Origin: Canna indica
Taxonomy: Eukaryota > Streptophyta > Magnoliopsida > Zingiberales > Cannaceae
Assembly (NCBI GenBank): GCA_034359265.1
Contig: CP136891.1
Coordinates: 41,284,001 to 41,348,000, forward strand
Reading direction: 5' to 3'
DNA: 64,000 bases
In this document: in pieces, positions 12,262 to 22,131 of the stretch
Layout: every line of letters begins with the position of its first letter
Numbering within the stretch: the first letter of the stretch is position 1
The notes under the pieces: model-generated
What the model was told of the DNA's origin: nothing
Database searches by the model: none
What the model saw: the letters and a program-made list of their open reading frames with translations, nothing else
Made by a program: the position numbers and the translations under genes

Positions 12262-13572
12262 ATGGTTGTTGGTTCTTCTACTTTCCAGAAGGGGAAGAAA
12301 GGCAAAAACAACAAGAAGAAAACAACTAAGCCCCAAGGTGGGATCAAGAAAAAGGGGAAGGTGCCAAGTGCACAAAAGGAGACTGACTCCAAGGGGACTT
12401 GCTTCCACTATGGCAAGGTAGGTCACTGGAAGTGCAACTGCAAGACCTACTTAAAGTCTCTCAAGGAGAAGAAGCAAAGAACTGCTTCTACTTCAGGTAT
12501 TTGTGTTATTGAAATTAATACACATACTACTTTTAGAAACCACTCATGGGTATTGGATACCGGTTGTGGTGCTCACTTGTGTTCTCACATGCAGGGCCGA
12601 AGGAGCAGTAGAAAGGTGAACAAAGGGGAGATAGACCTGCGTAGTGCGATCGGACCAAGAGTTGCTGCACTTGTTGTAGGAACTTATCATTTATGTTTAC
12701 CTAGTGGACTTATTTTGGAACTTGAAAATTGTTATTATGTTCCTTCTTTGTCTAAGAACATTATTTCCTTATCTTGTCTTGTCGAACAAGGTTTTGGCAT
12801 TTCCATTACAAAGAACAAAGGTTGTTCTATTATGTTGAATAATATGTTTTATTGTTCTGGAACAAATGTTAATGGAATATATATGCTTGATATTGATAAG
12901 GAAATTCACAACATAAATACCAAGAGAGCTAAGAAAGATAGCTTAAAGCCATCTTACTTGTGGCATTGTCGCCTTGGCCATATAAACGAAACTCGCATGA
13001 CTAAGTTACACAAGTCTGGTAACTTAGGTTTATTTGACTATGAATCATATGAAACAAGCGAATCTTGTTTATCTGGTAAGATGACAAAAGTGCCCTTTAG
13101 TGGAAAGGGTGCACGTGCCGATGATGTATTGGAACTCATACATTCAGATGTTTGTGGTCCAATGTCAACACACGCAAGAGGTGGTTTTCTCTATTTCATA
13201 ACTTTCCTTGATGATTACTAGAGATTTGGGTACATATATCTAATGAAGTTTTAATTTGAAGCTTTCGAAAAGTTCAAAGAATTCAGAAATGAAGTGGAGA
13301 AACAAATTTGCAAAAGTATTAAAACACTTAGATCTGATCGAGGTGGAGAATACTTAAGCCAAGAATTCCAAAGTTATCTGAGAGATAATGGGATTATTTC
13401 TCAATGGACTCCTCCATATACGCCACAACATAATGGTGTGTCTGAAAGGAGAAATCGAACATTGTTGGACATGGTTCGATCAATAATGAGTCTAGCAGAG
13501 TTAATCAAGTCTTTTTGGGGTTATGCATTGGAAACTGCTATTTATGCACTAAACAGCGTTCCATCCAAATGA
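12262..13572 (+). pseudogene. pol: Inner copia zinc knuckle, protease, integrase
   Basis: 12262-13221 is open. It has a lysine-rich stretch, a knuckle 'CFHYGKVGHWKCNC' (second Cys changed to Tyr), the protease motif 'VLDTGCGAHLC', a Gag-pre-integrase domain with H-x3-H ('LWHCRLGHIN') and the integrase N-part with the first catalytic Asp ('LIHSDVCGPM'). A TAG at 13219-13221 and another stop interrupt the frame. It resumes at 13294 with 'LRSDRGGEY' (second catalytic Asp) and 'QHNGVSERRNRT' (catalytic Glu) and ends at 13572, where the integrase C-terminus has been deleted. Confidence 0.88.
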
Positions 13573-13593
13573 GTCTAGCAGAGTTAATCAAGT
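13485..13593 (+). repeat. 26 bp direct repeat at a pol deletion junction
   Basis: The 26 bases at 13485-13510 recur exactly at 13568-13593. The first copy lies inside integrase. The second joins integrase directly to RT sequence ('VDDILLIGND'), skipping the integrase C-terminus and most of RT. This looks like a template jump during reverse transcription or a templated repair filler. Confidence 0.85.
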
Positions 13594-14537
13594 TGATGAC
13601 ATACTACTTATAGGAAATGATGTCTCAGTTCTTCAATCAGTCAAAATTTGGCTTTCTAAGCAATTCTCCATGAAAGACCTTGGAGAAGCAACCTATATTT
13701 TGGGGATTAGGAATTATAGAGATAGATCCAACAGGTTGTTAGGTCTTCCACAGTCTACGTACATTGATAAGATTCTAAAAAGGTTTAGCATGGATCTCTC
13801 CAAGAAAGGGTTTATTCCTATGATACATGGAAACCCCCTTTCTAAGTCTATGTGTCCTAAAACACAAATAGAAAGAGAAAACCTGAGTAAGACTCCTTAT
13901 GCATCTGCTATAGGATCTGTCATGTATGCTATGTTATGTACACGACCCCATGTTTCATGGAGAGGAACATTGGGTGGTTGTAAAGAACATCCTTAAGTAC
14001 TTGAGAAGGACTAAGGATATGTTCTTGGTATATGGAGAAGGTGACTTGCATGTTAGCGGGTATACAGATGCCAGCTTCCAATCTGATAAAGATAATTATA
14101 AGTCACAATCAGGATTTGTGTTCATATTTGGAGGAGGTGCAATCAGCTGGAAGAGTTCCAAACAAGATACAACTGCGGACTCTACGACGAAGGCTGAGTA
14201 CATAGTAGCTTTTGAGGTAGCTAAGGAAGCAGTTTGGATCAGGAAGTTCATTACTGAAATAGGAGTGGTTCCCAGCATCGTTAATCCAATACCTCTGTAT
14301 AGTGATAATAATGGGGCCATTGCTCAAGCAAAGGAACCAAGGTCTCATCAACGATCCAAGCATGTTCTCAGACGCTACCATCTGATTATAGAGATCATTG
14401 AGAGAAATGATGTAAAGATTGAAAGGGTCCCCAACGATCACAATGTAGCTTATCCTGTCACTAAAGCACTTACCCAAAGCAAGTTTGACTTTCATGTAAA
14501 CAATATGGGTATAAAGTTTAAGGGCGATTTGCTCTAG
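13594..14537 (+). pseudogene. pol: Inner copia RT remnant and RNase H
   Basis: RT begins abruptly at the catalytic 'VDDIL' and continues to 'KDLGEATYILGI' and 'MYAMLCTRPHV'. A frameshift near 13950 then moves the reading to the frame at 13926-14537, which encodes the copia RNase H: 'KYLRRTKDMFLVYG', 'GYTDASFQSD', 'STTKAEYIVA', 'YSDNNGAIAQAKEP' and 'HVLRRYH'. The stop is 17 bases before the 3' LTR. Two-thirds of RT is absent. Confidence 0.87.
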
Positions 14538-14551
14538 TACAAGTGGGAATT
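14536..14551 (+). promoter_or_regulatory. Polypurine tract of the inner copia
   Basis: 'agtacaagtgggaatt' immediately precedes the 3' LTR start TGTTAGTG, the place and form of the plus-strand primer in Tork-like copia elements. Confidence 0.7.
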
Positions 14552-16258
14552 TGTTAGTGATAACCCCTAGAGCCCTCATATAATTGGGAACTCTTCACGT
14601 ACATTTTACTTATTTATGAAAAACTATCTTTTTTACTTAGTGCTCAAGTTAATTAATTTGCTTGCATAAAGACTTAAACTATGTAATAAAGTCCTTGGTA
14701 TATGACACAGTGCAAAGAAAATCATGAAGAGTTCATGATGTGAGATTCTTATTGCATGTAAATGTGTTTATACCTAAATTATCCCTAGTCACAGTATTAA
14801 CAAGATAGGACATTGTTAATACAGATAGACTACCACATGTTATACTTCTTGACTTGTTCAAGCAATAATTCACACAAGTTGTGGGCATTGTGATGCTCAG
14901 AGTTAACATGTGGATGCTTGTTTGAGAAACAAGTTCATTGGAGACCTAATCATGAGATCTTCACAAGAATGTTGAATCTTTGTTTGTGAAAGCATCTCAT
15001 CATATCAGTGGTGCAAGTATCCTTGGACTTGAGACCACCAAAGTATCTTAAGTGCCTAGTGTTATACTTTGACTTCATTATTTATGGTTCACCTTTGAGT
15101 GTTCATAGCTTGAAGATTGGGTATAGCATGAATCACTTGAAGATAATTGAGTGATCAACAAAGGATTCACCACCCCATATTTATTTGAGGAGTTTATCTC
15201 ACTTTTCTTGTACAATCTCTTTATTTAGGAGTCTCTAACCAGAGCAATATGCTTTTATGAATGTGATTCATAAAGGGTATTTTTAGGATAAAGATTTAAG
15301 ATACAAGAATCTATACATTCAGGACTTGATTAACCTAGATGAGATAAAGAGTGGTGAAAGGAGTTGATTGAACGGTAACTATATATAGAAGGGTGAAATG
15401 GTCAAACCATCGACCTTCTGACATTTGGGTAGTCATGATGCTTGGCTAGAAGCCTCTCTTGACTTGTATAAGTGAATTTGTTCATTGAGAATGAATAATA
15501 ATTTAAAGAGTTTAAATCATATAATTCGACTTCAGTGAGAATTATAATTCACTATATACTACCAATATGTTTCAGAAGCCTATAAGGTTACACATATATA
15601 GGAAGGATACAAAGGTAAAATAACAATGACATATATAGCATAAGATGTCATTAGGTCCATGAGAAAGAAGAGAGAAGATAGCTTGCGAGGCACAAGAGAT
15701 GGATTTGATCCATCTAGTTGAGTCCACTTATTGGACTCAAACCCGTTAGATGGATTTGATCCATCTTGTTTAAAACCCGTGGGCACATGAGATGGATTTG
15801 ATCCATCTTGAGCCCTCTTATTGGTTTGAAACACTAACCCTAGGAGTATATATTTCCACTCCTAGGGTGCAGCCGTATAGAAGAAGAAGAGGAGGAGCAA
15901 AAATCAATTTTGGTCTCTCTTATCTCATTGTACCTCTTCCTCTGCACTCCACCTTTCTCCTTGTGCCAAATTCCCATGCTAGCATATAGAAAATTCTGGC
16001 TATTGTTGTTGCGCTTGAAGCGTTCTTGGATCCATCCTTGTGTAGATACTTTGGAGGTGATCCGATCTGGATCACTGTGGTTTACAATAACCCGGTGATG
16101 AGAAGGTCTTTCGTTCATCCGATTTGGGTAACAAATCTAACCTTCTCCTTGTTTTTCTTTACTATTGTTTTAATGATGCAATCGGATCTTGGTTTTGGTG
16201 ATCAAAGGCACACAAAATTTTTGTTTTCTGCTGCCCCTTGTGCCAATGATTACCACCA
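14552..16258 (+). repeat. 3' LTR of the inner copia (1707 bp)
   Basis: It starts TGTTAGTGATAACCC and ends ATGATTACCACCA, closely matching the 5' LTR at both ends. It contains about 0.7 kb (around 14655-15345) missing from the 5' LTR, so it is the better guide to the true LTR length. Frames at 15580-16370 are LTR sequence repeated at 8851-9287, not genes. Confidence 0.87.
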
Positions 16259-16457
16259 AGGCCGAACCACTATAAATAATTGTGTTAGCATTGTTTATCA
16301 TGCATTTCTTATTGCTTATCATTTATATCTTGCTTCCACTTACTACTCGATTTGTGAATTGCCTAAGTAATCAAGTAAATGATTAAAATCGGAATTAGGT
16401 GACAAGTTTAGTTAACACACTATTCACACCCCCTCTAGTGTGGCCATTTCACCAACA
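16259..16457 (+). mobile_element. Sirevirus-type LTR, right part
   Basis: Continuation of the LTR interrupted at 8526: 'ggccgaaccactataaat' continues the 8520 sequence, and 'gtgtggccatttcaccaaca' is its end. The GTTTC target copy and the outer copia integrase follow. Confidence 0.85.
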
Positions 16458-16669
16458 GTTTCTTCTGACATTAATCTGTGGCATTGATGGTTAGGTCATG
16501 TTAATTACAGAGATCTAAAGAATCTTGTAAAATGGTGGAGCCGTCAGAGGAATTCCTAAACTTTTTGGAGAACCTGAAGCTGTATGTGGCCCCTGTCAAG
16601 AAGGAAAACGGACAAGGCAGTCTCATCAGTAGTTACAACTGGTTGCTACATCAAAACCTCTAAAGCTTC
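16458..16669 (+). pseudogene. pol: Outer copia integrase zinc-binding part
   Basis: Removal of the LTR at 7046-16457 joins the protease/pre-integrase reading to 'SDINLWH', a TGA, then 'WLGHVNYRDLKNLVK': the H-x(n)-H of the copia integrase zinc domain with a stop inside. A frame change gives 'CGPCQEGK' (C-x2-C). It is interrupted at 16670 and continues at 23570. Confidence 0.78.
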
Positions 16670-16972
16670 TGTTGGCCTAAGGTTTTCTACCTTAGTCTTA
16701 ATCTCGGTTTTGATTATAATAAACATGGAACTAATGGTTCATTAAAAATATCTTTTAGGTTCCATATCAGTTAGCGCTCGATGTCCTCGATCCAAAATAT
16801 CAAAGAAATCGCAAAGTCGGAAGGACATTGGTCAGCGCGTGCAGGTTCATCGCGGAAATTTCTTGAAGTTCGGCGTGTGCACCAAAGCTCTCCAAGTTAT
16901 CACTCGTTGAAGGCCGGAACCCGAAAACAAAGCGTACAAGAAGAAGGCTGAAAAAATCAAGTTCAGCCTAGG

Positions 16973-17243
16973 TTCGGTCGACCGGTCGATCGACCGAATG
17001 GGGTTAAAAAATGGCAGTGGCCATTTCGGTCGATCGGTTGGTCGACCAAATAGTGCCAAAAATTGGCAGTGGCTACTTCGATCGACCAGGCGGTCGATCG
17101 ACAGAAGCCAAAATTTGGCAGAGGGCGCATCGGTCGACCGATCGGTCGATCGGATAGCGGATCATAGGAATTGCGATTGGAATCGCACAGAGAGATTGAG
17201 CTAGCAGTCGCTCGAGCGGTCGATCGATCGGTCGACCGACGAT
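16973..17243 (+). repeat. Tandem 52 bp palindrome array upstream of TATA
   Basis: Four units start at 16973, 17025, 17077 and 17129, exactly 52 bp apart, and a fifth starts at about 17215. Each has a double palindrome of the type TTCGGTCGACCGGTCG followed by its mirror, about 26 bp, and then a spacer with GCCAAAAATTGGCAG, itself a small palindrome. The array ends about 70 bp before the TATA box at 17315. Confidence 0.9.
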
Positions 17244-17314
17244 CGCCCGGGATGCGACCAATCGGTAGTAACGGCTAGTTTTTCATCCGTTGAGCTACCG
17301 TTTCTTTGAGATGT

Positions 17315-17322
17315 TATAAATA
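17315..17322 (+). promoter_or_regulatory. LTR TATA box of the gag-only element
   Basis: TATAAATA followed by 'tccctc', a typical plant LTR promoter. The other sirevirus-type LTRs have TATA-like stretches at the same place, downstream of their palindrome arrays. The 3' LTR copy has changed to AATAAATA (22801). Confidence 0.7.
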
Positions 17323-18107
17323 TCCCTCATCTAACTCCTTTAACTCCTCTTACAGATTTTATTGAGCATTCAAAAGAGAGTTTTGAGCCTTCTAAAGATC
17401 GATTAATAGCGCTCGGTTCTTTCGTTGACAACTTCTTCAAGCGCACACTCTGCCTTAACTCGGGTTTCAATTCGAGCTCTAAGACTTGGTGAGTTGGAGG
17501 GTTTAAAGGCTTGGAAAAGAGCATTTGATCTTGGTTTATTCTTTAAGCTCTTTTCATTGTAATTTTAATTATTATTTGAACACTGTTTTCTTTGGATTTG
17601 TGCTTGTGAAGACCTAGGATTGTTAGGTCTTGAAATTGGGTTTTAGCCTTGGTGTTTGAGGTTTAAATCCACCGGTGTAAACATAGTTTGCTATGATTAG
17701 TTGAGTTATCCCTTAGGGTTGAGGTGGAAGAGTGATCTTGATAAGAAGGCGGAGACTTTCAGGCGTGGAAGTGTCTTAGGTTGAGAGTGAGACTCTTCGA
17801 GTCAAAGTCCTCTGTGTAAGGGAAACTATTTAATCTAGTAAACTAAGTTTGGAAATCCTAAGCGGGGTGCTTAGGTAGTGGAGTAGGCATTGGGGCTAAA
17901 CCATTATAAATCTCTGTTGTTAGCATTGTTATTTTTGTTCTTGTTTATTGCTTCATATTTATTGCTTCTGTTTGCTATAAATATCGTGCTTAGCCTAACT
18001 AATCAAGAAACGATTAAAATCAGAATTAGGCAAAAGATTTAGTTAACACACTATTCACACACCCCCCCCCCCCCCGCCCCCCTCTAGTGTGCCATCTCAG
18101 CCAACAA

Positions 18108-18120
18108 TTGATATCAGAGC
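18108..18120 (+). promoter_or_regulatory. Primer binding site (tRNA-iMet), gag-only element
   Basis: TTGATATCAGAGC, one base off the standard TTGGTATCAGAGC, one base after the 5' LTR. Confidence 0.85.
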
Positions 18121-18174
18121 GGGTCGTAGATTGAGATTTCACCGTCTCCTCTACATCTAGCCTCGATCCGGAAA

Positions 18175-19134
18175 ATGGCACTAGAGTTGGTTGTGTCTAT
18201 ACCTCCTAGGTTCGATGAATCGAACTTTGGTCTTTGGAAGACTAGGATGTACACCTTTCTAAAGACTCAACGTTTAGGTGTTTACAATATGGTAAAAATT
18301 AAATATATTGAACCTAAGGAAAATATAGATTCCTGGACCCAACAACAAATTAATATGTTTGAATTAAATGCTAAGGCAACAAATTGCATAAATTGTTCTT
18401 TGGAAAATAACATTTTTGAAAAAGTTATGCATTGTACTTCGGCATATGATATTTGGGCTACTTTGAACATGCTTTATGATTATACTAAAACTGAAGAACT
18501 TGTTACTCTAAATGAAGGAGATGATGACAATTTTCATACTTCTATATCTAATGAAGTTCTTGAAGCTAATAGTATATCTAGCCAAAGAAGTACAAAGAGT
18601 CGGAAGAGAAATGTGATATTTCACCTATGCAATGAGAAAGGGCATGTGAAGAAGAATTGCCCTAGTATGCAGAACAAGGCAAAACGGAGGTCAAGTGCTT
18701 CCACTCACTCACGTGCATCAAGTGAAGCATCCTCACACCATGATCATGAAGCTAACATCATGAACATTGATGAGGAGGTATGCTCTTCTTCTAGTCATGA
18801 TAATCATAATCATAGATCTAATTCATCTAGTTCCTCGAATCTTCTTTATGATGAATTATTAGATGAATGTAAAATTATGTATGCCTTGATGGTTAAAAAA
18901 GATAAGGAAAATAAAATGTTGAAAAAGGAAAATGTGATGCTTAATTCTCATTTGCATGAATCCAAACTAGATAATGAAAAATTGAAATCTAGGCCATTTG
19001 ATTCATGCCATGATAATGTAGAACTTGAGCCTAAGGATTTGAAGCTTAAAAATGACAATTTAGAAAATGAGAATTGCATGTTAAAATCTCAATTACATGC
19101 ATTGCATAAAACTATGAATGAGTTGAAAAAATGA
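18175..19134 (+). CDS. gag: Gag of the gag-only element (319 aa)
   Basis: Open reading frame from the first ATG after the primer site. Residues 1-110: copia Gag N-domain ('FDESNFGLWKTRMYTFL', 'CTSAYDIWATLNMLYD'). About residues 145-160: a zinc knuckle 'LCNEKGHVKKNC' whose first Cys is lost ('FHLC'). Then Ser/His-rich and acidic stretches, and from about residue 220 a long coiled coil ('KKDKENKMLKKENVMLNSH'). The part between the N-domain and the knuckle is much shorter than in full Gag proteins, suggesting an internal deletion. The coding sequence is unexpectedly open for an element without pol. A second frame (19139-19369) continues the C-terminus after a stop. Confidence 0.85.
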   Translation: MALELVVSIPPRFDESNFGLWKTRMYTFLKTQRLGVYNMVKIKYIEPKENIDSWTQQQINMFELNAKATNCINCSLENNIFEKVMHCTSAYDIWATLNMLYDYTKTEELVTLNEGDDDNFHTSISNEVLEANSISSQRSTKSRKRNVIFHLCNEKGHVKKNCPSMQNKAKRRSSASTHSRASSEASSHHDHEANIMNIDEEVCSSSSHDNHNHRSNSSSSSNLLYDELLDECKIMYALMVKKDKENKMLKKENVMLNSHLHESKLDNEKLKSRPFDSCHDNVELEPKDLKLKNDNLENENCMLKSQLHALHKTMNELKK

Positions 19135-19138
19135 GATA

Positions 19139-19369
19139 TTGATTTTAAGTAGGAAAGTTAATGCTTCTTCTTTTAATTCTAAAAATCAAAATGTCTCAAT
19201 TAGGAAACCTCAGAAAAAGAATACCAATGTACATCATCATTCCCATGCTATGGATCCTACCATTAGACCTCATGATCATAAGAAGAGGAATGATGTTTCT
19301 AAGAATGCTCATACTCATCATGTTTCACATGATGAATTCTCCCTTGGTTGCAACTTCAAGCTGCCTTGA
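19139..19369 (+). pseudogene. gag: Gag C-terminal tail of the gag-only element
   Basis: His/Asn/Lys-rich 76 codons ('NAHTHHVSHDEF') equivalent to the 'NAHVHHSSHVKHSN' part of the reverse copy at 32457-33011. The second zinc knuckle and the 'WVPK' ending present there are missing here. Confidence 0.65.
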
Positions 19370-19526
19370 TGCCTATGGTAAAGTTGGCATCAAATACTTT
19401 GGTATCATCTTCTAATCAACATTGATCTACTTAAGTTGAAGCTTTTGATACTATGCATAATTCGATTGAGCTTTTCCCGCTCTTGATAAGAGTCTTTTTA
19501 AAAATTATTTTGATTTTTGATTTCCC

Positions 19527-19542
19527 GGTCTCTTCGGAGACC
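19527..19542 (+). other. GGTCTC-TTCG-GAGACC hairpin after gag
   Basis: A perfect 6 bp stem closed by C-G around a TTCG loop, which in RNA is the very stable cUUCGg tetraloop. The same 16 bases occur at the same place in the reverse copy (32214-32229), with conserved surroundings ('agcctgtaatgggctcatgc'). Confidence 0.75.
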
Positions 19543-19559
19543 AATGTAGCCTGTAATGG

Positions 19560-22115
19560 GCTCATGCGACCTTGCGGTTTCAAATCGTAGGCTCATTGTG
19601 GCCTTTCGGTTTTCAACCAATAGGAAAGGTTGGAGATCATGTTTTCATATTTATTATCTTTGTGATCTCTTAAAATTCATTTTGGTATGACTTGATTTTA
19701 TTTTGAAACGAATTTCAAACTATTTTGCAAAGTGGACTTTGAAAATGATATTTGAACTCTCTTTGCTATTTGGTTTGGTTAGCTTGCTAAGTAGCCTTTA
19801 GTTTCATTAAATCTACTAATGGAGTCTACTTGCAAGTTGAGAATGTTAATGGAAGGCTATGCTATCATGAAGAAAATTGAAAAGTAAAAAGACAAGTTTG
19901 GCAAAATTTCTAAGAATAAGGTATGAGTTTGATTTTGCAAAAATCTTAGTATAATATTTGAACACTTATGCTTAAATGATTTCTCTATGCTCATGATTGA
20001 TTATGCATGACAAATATTTGAATTTTTATGAGTAAGAAAAATCTTGATAACTTAGCTCATTTCATGATATCGTGATATTTATGAAATCGGACTAGGTTGA
20101 AATTTTTCTTTAGAGACTTTATTTTAAGTTGAGAATTGGATGAACATGTTTAGGTGTGTTAATGATTAGTTGTCATGTGCTTAAAATTGAAAATTCACGA
20201 GAGATTGAGCAAAATGATAACTAGTTCACTTTAGATGACTAAAATTTGGAAAAGTTTGACCCAAGTCAACTAATCGACTTAGAAACTTCATTCTAAGTCC
20301 AAACTTCATAAACATGTTTAGGAATAGGTATGACATGTTTCTAAGCACTTAGAATGAAAAATTCATATGGATATGGATAAAATGACATAGAGGTCAATTC
20401 ATGCTTACCTCTTTTGAACCAAGTTGACCCAAGTCAACAAATTGACTTAGATGTCTCATTTTCAATCCATATTTGAGGAACATGTTTAGGTTTTACTCCT
20501 GTTAGGTATCCATAGGTTTAAGTTTGAAAAATCATGAGTAAATGATAAGATTGAAACTTAGCATGTTTCACAATAACTAGCTTAGTTTTGAATGAAAGCA
20601 TGCTAGGTTGATATCTTGACTTAAGGACATAATTTTCATCTCAAACTTGACATACACTCTTTAGATGATCATTTTATGGTGTCCTAAAAGTTTGAATAAA
20701 AATTGAACATGTTTTGAAAAATTACTGGAAATCGCGAAAATGCCATTGAAATTTCAATTTTAAAACAATTTACTCAATGAATTTTAGAAAAATGTAGAAA
20801 ACTGATTTTGAGATTATTCCTGAAGCTTCACTTTCATTGAAAAATCTAGTATGTTGTGTAAAAATTTCAATAATTTTCATCAAGAATCTGATTTATAATG
20901 AAATTTTGAAGTTGAATTTCGAAAACTCAAAGTATCACTTACTTGAAATACTCACTTTTTCGATACTTTGTTTTCTCATCAAAAACTTCAAATGAAAACT
21001 CATGTATGTTATTTTGCTTCAATGTCTATATCATTCATACCATTGCTTGAGTAAAATCATTCATAGGAGTGATTTTGATAATTTGAATGATAGCTAGAAA
21101 TATTCACTTTTTCATTAAAAACAATATAAGATGAAAAAATGAACTTAGATAATTCATTCTGAGCTCAAACTTGACAAACGCATCTTAAATGATAATTCAG
21201 CGATGTCTGGAAAGTTTGAAGCAAAAATGATAACTTTCGGAAAAACACCTTAAATTTATGAAAATGCCCTTGGACTTTCAAGAATTTTATGAATTTATAA
21301 AAAACTGATTTTTGACTGATTCTTAAACCTCTAGATTCCTTGAAAAATCTAGTTTCTCCAGTTAAAGTTTCAAAAAATTTCGTTAAGAATATGATTTTAT
21401 AAGGATTCAAAAGTTTGATTTTTTGTAAACTTGTAGTATACCTTGACCTAAGTCAACAAAGTGACTTAGAAATTTTATTTTAAGCCCAAACTTGACTCAT
21501 ATACTTAGATTCTCTCATGTTAGATGTCTATATGCCTAAGTTTGAGAAAACATGAGTAGATAGCAAAATTTGGTACTTAACATTTTCATATTTTCATGTC
21601 TATTTAAATGAAACCGTGCTAAGTTCATATTTTGATCAAATGACATTAGTTTCACTTCAAACTTGATATACATGCTTTAAATGACCATATTTTGGTATTT
21701 TGAAAGTTTGAATGAAATCTAAAAATGTCATGAAAATGAATCAATATTCACGAAAATATTCATACTTGAGTGCATACATGATTTAGTTGTGAATTCTATC
21801 TATCACTCTTTTCTATCAAGTATGATTTAGTTTCATATCAAAAAAATATTTTTCCTTCAGTTGAGATTTTCATGTTTTATGGAAAATAATTTTAGAGTCT
21901 CAACTTTGACTATAGGTTGATTTTTTTTTCCCTTTTTGATTGATGTCAAAAGGGGGAGAAAAATATAGGTAAAGGGGAAGAAAATATAGGAAATCCATGC
22001 ATATAGATAGGGGGAGTTCTATTATATACATATACATGTTGATAGGGGGAGAAATCCCTTAGTTGATATCCTTTGTGCTTTAATATGTATATTTTCTTAA
22101 GGATGTTTGTCATCA
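19560..22115 (+). repeat. Degenerate ~165-177 bp repeats, non-coding
   Basis: No open frame. A motif of the form 'gacttag', a TCATT, 'CAAACTT' and 'AACATGTTTAGG' recurs at about 20117, 20282, 20444, 20619, 21141, 21463 and 21640, that is every 160-177 bp or a multiple. Several units carry 'TTGACCCAAGTCAAC' followed by 'TTGACTT'. It occupies the place where pol would be. Related sequence fills 29288-32130 and 53918-54858 in reverse. Confidence 0.8.
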
Positions 22116-22116
22116 T

Positions 22117-22131
22117 CAAAAATGGGGAGAT
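22117..22131 (+). promoter_or_regulatory. Polypurine tract, gag-only element
   Basis: 'caaaaatggggagat' directly before the 3' LTR. A similar purine run 'aaaagggggagaaaa' at 21949 and related runs near 21970, 22010 and 22047 are extra polypurine-like tracts, a habit described for sireviruses. Confidence 0.75.

Larger units (their letters stand above)
8526..16258 (+). mobile_element. Ty1/copia element with both LTRs, Tork/Tnt1-like
   Basis: It starts TGTTAGTGATA and is inserted in the LTR at 7046-16457. The 5' LTR is 8526-9525 and the 3' LTR 14552-16258. The interior carries gag, protease, integrase start, a partial RT and RNase H, all in the order of Ty1/copia. Flanks GGACC (8521-8525) and AGGCC (16259-16263) each differ by one base from GGGCC, the sequence expected in the uninterrupted LTR. 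Stops, frameshifts and a large pol deletion make it non-autonomous. Confidence 0.9.
16670..18106 (+). repeat. 5' LTR of the gag-only element (1437 bp)
   Basis: TGTTGGCCTAAGG to CAGCCAACA. It differs from the 3' LTR by a 32 bp deletion near 16877 (its counterpart at about 22347-22378 is absent here) and a poly-C expansion near 18060-18085. It contains the palindrome array and a TATA box. Confidence 0.9.

Noticed and set aside
16973..17243. CRISPR-like array (repeat plus spacer of even length)
   Set aside because: The spacers are themselves conserved and the context is a plant LTR; it is a tandem repeat, not a CRISPR.
18058..18086. Poly-C run
   Set aside because: A homopolymer expansion in the 5' LTR absent from the 3' LTR; possibly sequencing or replication slippage.
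19540..19620. tRNA-like look ('tagcctgtaatgggc', 'ggtttcaaatcg')
   Set aside because: Resembles A and B box consensus loosely, but no acceptor stem pairing or anticodon arm can be drawn, and the reverse copy has changed the T-arm bases.
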